Assembly: GCA_964519585.1 (NCBI GenBank)
Contig: CAZFIO010000098.1
Coordinates: forward strand, 1-8,363
Reading direction: 5' to 3'
Length of the DNA: 8,363 nucleotides
Source: CAZFIO01 sp964519585
GTDB taxonomy: Bacteria > Bacillota > Clostridia > Tissierellales > Tissierellaceae
Shown: positions 1-5,035 of the stretch, in pieces
Numbering within the stretch: position 1 is the stretch's first letter
How the letters are laid out: each line of letters opens with the position of its first letter
The notes under the pieces: model-generated
Told to the model about the DNA's origin: nothing
Database searches by the model: none
What the model saw: the letters and a program-made list of their open reading frames with translations, nothing else
Made by a program: the position numbers and the translations under genes

Positions 1-5
1 GTTAT

Positions 6-27
6 TTAACGATAGCCAAGCAATTGT
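6..27 (-). repeat. Two 11-bp repeat units in minus orientation
   Basis: Read on the minus strand, bases 27-17 give ACAATTGCTTG and 16-6 give GCTATCGTTAA. Both match the 11-mer units of the plus-strand arrays at 154-219 and 3625-3746. They suggest that a further, inverted array lies to the left of the window edge, so the leader repeats could be bounded by oppositely oriented arrays. Only two units are visible, so this is a modest inference. Confidence 0.5.
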
Positions 28-49
28 TGAGTTTAGGTCAAGCTTTTAA

Positions 50-109
50 GTCAGCGGGCGAGCAAAGCTACGCCCCTACAATCGTAAACCTACACTTCCT
101 GTCATCCAG
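50..109 (+). repeat. Composite dispersed repeat with GC-rich hairpin, copy 1
   Basis: The element starts GTCAGCGGG and contains a hairpin in which GGGCG (56-60) and AGC pair with GCT and CGCCC (71-75) across a short AAA loop, with one bulged A. It continues through CCCCTACAATCGT to GTCATCCAG. Bases 73-109 match the reverse complement of 3452-3488 at 33 of 37 positions, and the hairpin arms also correspond. The GCGGG...CCCCTACA form resembles, from memory, short dispersed repeats seen in many Clostridia and other bacteria. It contains no gene. Confidence 0.75.
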
Positions 110-127
110 AGCGAAGCGAAGGATCTT
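101..127 (+). repeat. GTCATCC...GATCTT dispersed repeat
   Basis: The sequence begins GTCATCCAGAGCGAAG and ends GGATCTT, with ATCC (104-107) complementary to GGAT (121-124) and a doubled GCGAA between them. It closely resembles the widespread intergenic repeat of the form GTCATTCTGAGCGAAGCGAA followed by a GATCT end (recalled, not searched). A related version lies at 3534-3561. It overlaps the end of the composite repeat at 50-109 by nine bases and is followed by a GACCC...GACCCAA pair at 129-149. Confidence 0.65.
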
Positions 128-153
128 GGACCCGAAAGATTTGACCCAAGTAG

Positions 154-219
154 ACAATTGTTAAACTATTGTTCCCCTATTGTTAAACCATCGTTCCCCT
201 ATTGTTAGATTATTGTTTT
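154..219 (+). repeat. 11-bp tandem array, six units
   Basis: Six uninterrupted units of exactly 11 bases start at 154, 165, 176, 187, 198 and 209: ACAATTGTTAA, ACTATTGTTCC, CCTATTGTTAA, ACCATCGTTCC, CCTATTGTTAG and ATTATTGTTTT. The core is ATYGTT. Units 2-3 and 4-5 also form a 22-base higher-order repeat with three differences. The array stops one base before the proposed -35 box at 221, so the units lie on roughly the same DNA face directly upstream of a promoter. A second array of the same family precedes wecC. Confidence 0.85.
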
Positions 220-220
220 C

Positions 221-249
221 TTGAATATAGGCTTTACTTGTGATAAAAT
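221..249 (+). promoter_or_regulatory. Putative sigma-A promoter for the glycosyltransferase-lyase pair
   Basis: TTGAAT (221-226) and TAAAAT (244-249) are separated by 17 bases, and a TG at 241-242 gives an extended -10 (TGATAAAAT). An overlapping alternative is TTTACT (233-238), 16 bases, TAGAAT (255-260). Either would start transcription roughly 25-40 bases before the ATG at 296. No transcription data are available; the call rests on box match and spacing alone. Confidence 0.5.
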
Positions 250-295
250 TATTGTAGAATATGTTTTGAAATATAGGGCAAGGAAGAATTAGAAT

Positions 296-1552
296 ATGGG
301 AAAGAATACTTGGATATTTCATCATTATGCAACCCCACCTTCTCTAGGTGGTATGAGCAGGGCATACGAGTTTGGCAAGCGCTTGATTGATGCTGGACAG
401 GAGTGCACTGTTTTTTCCTCTGCTTATTTGCATTATACCCTAGAAAATTTAATAGATAATAAGGCAAGTTTTGTCGAATATAGGGAGAATGATGTTCCCT
501 TTATATTCGTTCGTTCTTCCAAGTATGAGGGGAATGGATTTACAAGACTTAAAAATATGTTCTCCTTTACCTTTAACCTAAAAAAGATTGCCAAGAATCT
601 AAGGAAAAAGGGCAATATACCTGATATTATATATGCTTCTTCACCCCATCCACTTACGGTTATACTTGGTATAATCCTAGCTAAGAAATGGGGTATTCCT
701 GTTATTACAGAATATAGAGACCTTTGGCCTGAGGCTATTTTCAAGTATAGTAGTCTAAGGGAGAAGGGGCTTATTGGTAGGTTTTTGATTGCTGGTGAGC
801 ACTGGATGTACAAAAACTCCGATGCCATTATATTCTTAAAAGAAGGGGATACTGACTATCTTAAGGATAAAAAATGGACAAGAGAAGAGGGCGGAGATAT
901 TGATTTAAATAAGTGTTACTACATAAACAACGGTGTAGATATAAAGATGTTTGAAAAGCAAATCAAGGACAATCACTTTAAGGATGAAGATTTGGAAAGT
1001 GATAAGTTCAATGTGGTCTATACTGGTGCCATTCGTCCTGTAAATAATATAGGCAATATTTTAGATACTGCCCATCTCTTAAAGGACCTGGATGACATAC
1101 AGTTTCTCATATATGGTGAGGGTAGTGAATTGCCCTACTTAAAAGAGAGAATTAAGAATGAAGGTCTTGATAATGTGAAGCTAAAGGGCTATGTAGACAA
1201 GAGAAATATACCCAATGTCCTTCATAAGTCTTCTGTAAACCTTCTAAACTATTCTCAAGATAAGTACAACTGGTCAAGAGGATCCAGCTCAAACAAGCTA
1301 TTTGAGTATATGGCATCTGCAAAACCAGTAATTTCTACTGTGAAAATTGGATATAATCCATTGGAAAAGTACAATTGTGGCATTACCCTGGAAAATGATA
1401 CACCTGAAGACTTGGCTGAGGCTATCAAACATATATACAATTTGGATGAAGAGGACTATAGGGAAATGGGTGAAAATGCTAGGCTAGGTGCTAGGGATTA
1501 TGATTATGATATCCAGGCAAAAAAACTACTAGATTTAGTGGAGAGTTTATAA
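296..1552 (+). CDS. Family 4 glycosyltransferase, WbuB-like
   Basis: The 418-residue protein is a GT-B fold glycosyltransferase, expected to act at the cytoplasmic face of the membrane and add a sugar from a nucleotide donor to a lipid-linked glycan. The N-terminal acceptor domain opens with HHYATPPSLGGMSRAYEFGK, a hallmark of the WbuB/WcaI-like group, and has EYRDLWPEA at 139-147. The C-terminal donor domain has YTGAIRPVNNI from residue 242, YGEGSELPYL around 273-282 and NKLFEYMASAKP, with Glu337 in the place of the GT4 E-x7-E region. The length is normal for the family. An AAGGAAG site at 280-286 supports the ATG at 296. The stop overlaps the next start by one base (TAATG), implying translational coupling to the lyase-family gene. 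E. coli WbuB transfers L-FucNAc, but the donor here cannot be read from sequence. The family call is firm and the substrate unknown. Confidence 0.92.
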   Translation: MGKNTWIFHHYATPPSLGGMSRAYEFGKRLIDAGQECTVFSSAYLHYTLENLIDNKASFVEYRENDVPFIFVRSSKYEGNGFTRLKNMFSFTFNLKKIAKNLRKKGNIPDIIYASSPHPLTVILGIILAKKWGIPVITEYRDLWPEAIFKYSSLREKGLIGRFLIAGEHWMYKNSDAIIFLKEGDTDYLKDKKWTREEGGDIDLNKCYYINNGVDIKMFEKQIKDNHFKDEDLESDKFNVVYTGAIRPVNNIGNILDTAHLLKDLDDIQFLIYGEGSELPYLKERIKNEGLDNVKLKGYVDKRNIPNVLHKSSVNLLNYSQDKYNWSRGSSSNKLFEYMASAKPVISTVKIGYNPLEKYNCGITLENDTPEDLAEAIKHIYNLDEEDYREMGENARLGARDYDYDIQAKKLLDLVESL

Positions 1553-3399
1553 TGTTTGCTATGGTTAGATCCTTAATTTTTGAATACGGTATAGGTTGGA
1601 CTATCAACAGAAGTCTTTATGCACTGAAACTTAAGCTTTTAAGGCTATTACCCTTTACTGAAAGGTTTTTTGAAAGAGACCCTGTAATTTCTAGGATTGA
1701 TTTATTTGATTTTGATATAGAGGGGATAAGGGGATTTTTAAGGGACCTACCCAAGGAAAAGCAGGATGGAATACTAAGGATTGGGGACAAGGCTATAGAT
1801 GGGGTCATAAGGGGTTTTTCTTCCTTAGACTTAGACTATGGAAATCCAATAAATTGGCAGCTCAACCCTATGACTGCTCTTGAATCATCTAAGGAAGCCT
1901 GGTACAGAATACCTGACTTTCATAAGGAGCTAGGTGATATTAAAGTAGTATGGGAGGCTTCTAGATTTACCCATTTTTTTTATTTTTCTAGGGCCTACCT
2001 AATAACTGGTGATAAAAAATACTATAAGGCTTTTTCTCAGCAGATTGAGGACTGGCTTCGTAGGAACCACTATGGCTATGGGGCAAACTATAAGTGTGGC
2101 CAGGAGGCAAGCCTTCGTATGGTAAACCTTCTTATGAATTATGCTGTATTTGAAGCCTCTGGCTTAATTAGTGAAAAGGACAAGAGCAATATAAGGGAGA
2201 TAGTAAGATTTTCTTATAAGAAGGTAGAATCTAACTTCTTTTATGCCCATAAGTGCATAAAAAACAACCACACCTTTAGTGAGATTATGGGCCTGATTGT
2301 GGGGGCCTGGTGTTCAGATGACAAGACTAGGCTTGAAAAGGCCTATGATTTGCTTAATAAAGAAATAAGATTACAATTTTTTGATGATGGTGGATACAGG
2401 CAGTTTTCCTTTAATTATCAAAGGTTTAGCTTGCAGGTATTGGAAGCTATATATAAGATGTCTGAAAAGACAGGTCTGGAGATTGAAGAAGGTGAAAGGA
2501 TAAAAAACAGTCTCCTTCTCATGTATCAATTTCAGGAGGGGGAAGGCTATATGCCCAACTATGGTTCCAATGATGGGGCCTTGATTTTTCCCATGTCAAC
2601 CTGTGATTATAGGGATTTTAGGCCCATGATAAATACTCTTTATGCCTTGACTCAAGGTGAAAGGCTCTATGATAGAGGCTTCTATGATGAAGAACTTTTA
2701 TGGTTTGGAGGGTCTCTGGATTTACCTAGGGCCAAGATTGAAAAGACATCTGTGGCCTATAGGGAGTCGGGATTTTACTCTATTAGGCACAAGGATGGCA
2801 TGCTTGCAACTTATCTTCAGGACTTTGCCACTAGACCCAACCATATGGACCAGCTTCATTTGGACCTGTGGCATAGGGGGATAAATGTTTTCTGCGATTC
2901 TGGAACTTTTTCCTATGCTAGTGAATTAGGCAGGGACCTATCTCTTACTGGGGGGCACAACACTCTTAAGCTGGATAAGAAAGAGCAGATGAATAAGAGA
3001 GGGACCTTCTTTGTGGCTGATTGGTCCAAGGCCAGGGACATAAGTTTCTCAGATGGATATTTCAAGGGAACCATGGTTTCCAAGAATGGCTATAGCCATA
3101 GAAGAGAGATAGTCAGAGAAGACTTTGGATATAGATTGATAGATGAAGTAAGTGGTAGTGGCAGTAAATTCGATTTGATTTTTCATACTCCCTTGGATGT
3201 GGAGCTTATAGATGGGGGTTTCAAACTTTACTCTGGGGAAGACCTGATTTGCCAGGTTGAAACCCAAGGGTCTGTAAGGCTAGAAAAGGCCTATAGGAGT
3301 TTGTATTATTTAAAGAAGGAAGAGATAAATAGGATTGTGGTGGAGTGTGAGGTAGGGACTGAGAAGACTAGGGTGGAAAATACAATAAAATTAAGATAG
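1552..3399 (+). CDS. Heparinase II/III-family protein, putative polysaccharide lyase
   Basis: This 615-residue protein matches the two-part heparinase II/III layout: an N-terminal alpha-helical toroid followed by a C-terminal beta-sandwich. Visible landmarks are RFTHFFYFSRAYLITGDKKY from residue 138, NNHTFSE at 238-244 (His240), DDGGYRQFSFNYQRF at 278-292 (Tyr289), PNYGSNDGA, and RPNHMDQLHLDLWHRG with His431 and His436. In characterised members a His, a Tyr and a second His catalyse beta-elimination of uronic-acid-containing glycans. His240, Tyr289 and His431 are the likely counterparts. There is no signal peptide; the start is MFAMVRSLIFEYG followed by a basic/hydrophobic stretch, so the protein is probably cytoplasmic or peripherally membrane-bound. 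The start ATG overlaps the upstream stop and has GGAG at 1540-1543. Relatives are common in exopolysaccharide and O-antigen clusters. The family is confident; lyase activity and substrate are inferred. Confidence 0.88.
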   Translation: MFAMVRSLIFEYGIGWTINRSLYALKLKLLRLLPFTERFFERDPVISRIDLFDFDIEGIRGFLRDLPKEKQDGILRIGDKAIDGVIRGFSSLDLDYGNPINWQLNPMTALESSKEAWYRIPDFHKELGDIKVVWEASRFTHFFYFSRAYLITGDKKYYKAFSQQIEDWLRRNHYGYGANYKCGQEASLRMVNLLMNYAVFEASGLISEKDKSNIREIVRFSYKKVESNFFYAHKCIKNNHTFSEIMGLIVGAWCSDDKTRLEKAYDLLNKEIRLQFFDDGGYRQFSFNYQRFSLQVLEAIYKMSEKTGLEIEEGERIKNSLLLMYQFQEGEGYMPNYGSNDGALIFPMSTCDYRDFRPMINTLYALTQGERLYDRGFYDEELLWFGGSLDLPRAKIEKTSVAYRESGFYSIRHKDGMLATYLQDFATRPNHMDQLHLDLWHRGINVFCDSGTFSYASELGRDLSLTGGHNTLKLDKKEQMNKRGTFFVADWSKARDISFSDGYFKGTMVSKNGYSHRREIVREDFGYRLIDEVSGSGSKFDLIFHTPLDVELIDGGFKLYSGEDLICQVETQGSVRLEKAYRSLYYLKKEEINRIVVECEVGTEKTRVENTIKLR

Positions 3400-3445
3400 C
3401 GGAAAGCGTAAGGCGGAAAGATTGTGGTTGGACAGGTGGACAGGG
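3399..3445 (+). repeat. Short tandem repeats just after the lyase gene
   Basis: GCGGAAAG occurs at 3399-3406 and 3413-3420, a 14-base period, with the first copy beginning on the last base of the stop codon. Bases 3430-3437 (GGACAGGT) are followed directly by 3438-3445 (GGACAGGG). CAGGG at 3441-3445 can pair with CCCTG at 3450-3454 around TGGG, but no T-run follows, so it does not look like an intrinsic terminator. The function is unknown. Confidence 0.55.
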
Positions 3446-3451
3446 TGGGCC

Positions 3452-3514
3452 CTGGATGACAGAGGGTGTAGGTTGACGATTGTAGGGGTCGGTTTCCACG
3501 CCGACCCGCATGAC
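3452..3514 (-). repeat. Composite dispersed repeat with GC-rich hairpin, copy 2, inverted
   Basis: This is the reverse-orientation counterpart of 50-109. Bases 3452-3488 match the reverse complement of 73-109 at 33 of 37 positions. The adjoining hairpin is a perfect 7-bp stem, GGGTCGG (3486-3492) with CCGACCC (3501-3507), around an 8-base loop. The arms differ in sequence between the two copies but remain self-complementary. The two copies face each other across the glycosyltransferase and lyase-family genes, about 3.3 kb apart. Confidence 0.78.
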
Positions 3515-3533
3515 CCCAAAGCTAGACCCCAAT

Positions 3534-3561
3534 GTCATCTCGACCGCAGTGGAGAGATCTT
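3534..3561 (+). repeat. GTCATCTCGACCG...GATCTT dispersed repeat
   Basis: The element starts GTCATCTCGACCGCAGTGG and ends AGATCTT. ATCTC (3537-3541) is complementary to GAGAT (3554-3558). It resembles the common bacterial intergenic repeat with a GTCATTTCGACCG start and a GAAATCT end (recalled, not searched) and is a variant of the element at 101-127. A T-run follows at 3563-3567, but the stem is weak, so I do not call a terminator. Confidence 0.62.
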
Positions 3562-3570
3562 CGTTTTTAG

Positions 3571-3603
3571 TATTCGTAGTGGCGGACGACTCTGTCCGCA
3601 TGA
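3571..3603 (-). repeat. Second GC-rich hairpin, shortened relative of the composite repeat
   Basis: GCGGAC (3582-3587) pairs perfectly with GTCCGC (3594-3599) around GACTCT. On the minus strand it reads GTCATGCGGAC, then the loop, then GTCCGCCACTACGAA. This parallels the GTCATGCGGGTCGG and CCGACCCCTACAA arms of copy 2 at 3452-3514. It is therefore probably a diverged, truncated member of the same family in the same orientation. Confidence 0.6.
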
Positions 3604-3624
3604 CCCAAAAGTTATGACCCCAAT

Positions 3625-3746
3625 ACTATTGCTAGACCTTCGCTAGACAATTGCTAGTCTACCGCTAGGCTATCGTTTTTCGAACCAAATGACTATTGTT
3701 CCCCCATAGTTCAACAATTGTTTAACCATTGTTAAACTATCGTTAA
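3625..3746 (+). repeat. 11-bp tandem array, ten units in two blocks
   Basis: Five 11-base units run 3625-3679 (ACTATTGCTAG, ACCTTCGCTAG, ACAATTGCTAG, TCTACCGCTAG, GCTATCGTTTT). A 12-base unrelated spacer follows (3680-3691), and five more units run 3692-3746 (ACTATTGTTCC, CCCATAGTTCA, ACAATTGTTTA, ACCATTGTTAA, ACTATCGTTAA). The first block favours GCTAG ends and the second GTTAA ends, so the blocks look separately amplified. Phase is kept within each block. The array ends about 50 bases before the wecC start, as the sister array at 154-219 ends shortly before the first gene. Confidence 0.82.
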
Positions 3747-3754
3747 TAAGAAAC

Positions 3755-3781
3755 AACACAAAAGAACCGTCCCCTTGTGTT
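3755..3781. repeat. AACACAA...TTGTGTT palindromic repeat
   Basis: AACACAA (3755-3761) and TTGTGTT (3775-3781) form a perfect 7-bp inverted repeat around AAGAACCGTCCCC. From memory, the ACACAA...GAACCGTCCCC...TTGTGT form is a common dispersed palindrome in Bacillota, often associated with REP-type (RAYT/Y1) transposases; I could not check this. It ends five bases before the wecC AGAAGG site, so in mRNA it would form a hairpin in the leader close to the ribosome-binding site. Confidence 0.65.
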
Positions 3782-3797
3782 AGAAAGAAGGCTAATT

Positions 3798-5018
3798 ATG
3801 ATTAATGTTATTGGATTGGGTTATATAGGTTTACCTACTGCCTTGATTTTGGCTGCTAGTGGAAATAGGGTTGTAGGTAGTGATATCAATGAGGATATAA
3901 TAAATAAGCTGAATTCTGGAGAAATTACCTTTTCCGAGAAGGGCCTCCTAGAATTATTTCATGAGGCTAGGAAGAGGGGAGTTGAGTTTTCCACTGATTA
4001 TAAGAAGGCAGATACCTATATAATCGCTGTGCCTACCCCCTATATTAAGGAAAGCAAGAAGCTAGATCCTAGCTTTGTTATAGCTGCAGTAAATAAGATT
4101 CTTGATATAGGAGTCAAGGGATCTACAATAATTATCGAATCCACCATGACTCCAGGTACTATTGATAACTATATAAGGCCTGAAATCCGAAAAAGAGGAC
4201 TAAAAATCGGAAGTGATATAAAATTAGTCCATGCTCCTGAAAGGATTATACCAGGAAATATGCTTTATGAATTAATTAATAACTCTAGGGTACTAGGGGT
4301 TGATGATATAGAAGAGGGTAAAAAAATTAAGGATATATATAAGACTTTCTGTAAGGGTGAAATCATCATCACTGATATAAGGTCTTCAGAGATGGTTAAG
4401 GTTGTGGAGAATGCCTATAGGGATGTAAATATTGCCTTTGCAAATGAGTTAGCAAAAATATGTGGCAGTGATGGTATGGATGTATATGAAATAATTAAAA
4501 TTGCCAATAAGCACCCCCGGGTCAATATCTTGCAACCAGGACCTGGTGTAGGTGGTCATTGTATATCTGTAGATCCCTGGTTTTTGGTTGGGGACTATCC
4601 TGGACTGGCCAATCTTATATTGACTGCCAGAAAAACCAATGATTCCATGCCCAGGTATGTAATCAATAGGATAAGTGAAGTCATGAAAATCCATGGTTTA
4701 AAGGATATAGGCAAGGTAGGCCTCTATGGCCTAAGCTACAAGGAAGATATAGATGATACTAGAAATAGTCCTAGCCTACAACTGCTAGATATTCTGACTG
4801 AGAATATGGCTTTTGGGGTCAAGGTCTATGACCCATATATAAAAAGAAAAGTAGTGGAAAATCAATATTTAGATTTTAATTCTTTCCTTAATGATATAAA
4901 AGTCCTAGTTATTATGGTTGGCCATAAACATATAAAAGAAAATATGGATGCCATAAATGGGAAAATTATTGTTGATACAAAGAATATCTGCAATTTACCA
5001 AATGTTTACAAATTGTAA
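3798..5018 (+). CDS. wecC: UDP-N-acetyl-D-mannosamine dehydrogenase
   Basis: This 406-residue cytoplasmic enzyme oxidises UDP-ManNAc to UDP-ManNAcA using two NAD+. The N-terminal Rossmann motif is GLGYIGLP (Gly6, Gly8, Gly11). The central helix has EMVKVVENAYRDVNIAFANE with Lys201 and Asn205 of the UDP-sugar dehydrogenase active site. GVGGHCISVDPWF carries the catalytic Cys255. APERIIPGNMLYEL and HPRVNILQPGPG are typical of the WecC/Cap5O branch rather than UDP-glucose dehydrogenases. The ATG at 3798 is chosen because AGAAGG lies six bases upstream and MINVIGLGYIG is the usual family start; a GTG at 3777 is in frame but lies inside the palindrome and lacks a site. The adjacent wecB supplies its substrate. 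Oxidation of a different UDP-HexNAc is a remote alternative. Confidence 0.94.
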   Translation: MINVIGLGYIGLPTALILAASGNRVVGSDINEDIINKLNSGEITFSEKGLLELFHEARKRGVEFSTDYKKADTYIIAVPTPYIKESKKLDPSFVIAAVNKILDIGVKGSTIIIESTMTPGTIDNYIRPEIRKRGLKIGSDIKLVHAPERIIPGNMLYELINNSRVLGVDDIEEGKKIKDIYKTFCKGEIIITDIRSSEMVKVVENAYRDVNIAFANELAKICGSDGMDVYEIIKIANKHPRVNILQPGPGVGGHCISVDPWFLVGDYPGLANLILTARKTNDSMPRYVINRISEVMKIHGLKDIGKVGLYGLSYKEDIDDTRNSPSLQLLDILTENMAFGVKVYDPYIKRKVVENQYLDFNSFLNDIKVLVIMVGHKHIKENMDAINGKIIVDTKNICNLPNVYKL

Positions 5019-5035
5019 TGATAAGTAGGGATAAG

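Larger units (their letters stand above)
3507..3624 (+). repeat. Directly repeated GACCC module
   Basis: A module of the form CGCATGACCC, AAAG, TA, GACCCCAAT occurs at 3507-3533 and again, with small changes, at 3597-3624. Each copy directly follows the 3' arm of a GC-rich hairpin. A looser third match, GACCC...GACCCAA, is at 129-149 in the first leader. Between the two copies lie the GTCATC repeat and the second hairpin, so the hairpin-plus-tail unit seems to have been duplicated about 90 bases apart. Confidence 0.6.
3400..3797. other. Non-coding repeat mosaic between the two gene groups
   Basis: No credible gene lies in this roughly 400-base stretch. Open frames crossing it are translations of repeats. 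In order it holds short tandem repeats, an inverted composite repeat, a GTCATC...GATCTT element, a second GC hairpin, two GACCC modules, a ten-unit 11-bp array and a palindrome ending just before the wecC ribosome-binding site. Much of 3400-3620 is visibly GC-richer than the flanking genes. I found no convincing sigma-A promoter or intrinsic terminator, so whether wecC onward is a separate transcript is open. Confidence 0.8.

Noticed and set aside
154..219. CRISPR array
   Set aside because: The units are contiguous 11-mers with no spacers and considerable divergence, unlike the 23-47-base repeats with unique spacers of CRISPR. No cas genes are present.
249..467. Minus-strand open frame overlapping the leader and first gene
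   Set aside because: It is antisense to the well-supported glycosyltransferase N-terminus, has a low-complexity sequence and no recognisable motif.
2657..2884. Plus-strand 75-codon open frame inside the heparinase-family gene
   Set aside because: It is a different frame of a region whose main frame carries conserved family motifs, including NHMDQLHLDL.
3534..3568. Intrinsic terminator formed by the GTCATC element and following T-run
   Set aside because: The stem is only five pairs with a large interior, and five unrelated bases precede the Ts. This is too weak to call.
3368..3601. Open frame of 77 codons on the minus strand over the same island
   Set aside because: It is the complement of the same repeats and the end of the lyase gene. 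It has no plausible start context and is best explained as repeat-derived.
3422..3646. Open frame of 74 codons on the plus strand across the intergenic island
   Set aside because: It is a translation of the hairpin, GTCATC and GACCC repeats (peptide parts such as CHLDRSGEI and GFHADPHDPK are typical of these repeats), with no ribosome-binding site and no family resemblance.
3777..3797. Upstream GTG start for wecC adding seven residues
   Set aside because: The GTG lies within the palindrome arm, has no Shine-Dalgarno site, and the ATG at 3798 has one and gives the conserved family N-terminus.
5018..5035. Upstream ATG for wecB overlapping the wecC stop
   Set aside because: There is no ribosome-binding site before it, while the ATG at 5036 has AGGG upstream and matches the usual MKKILVVFGTRPEAIK start.
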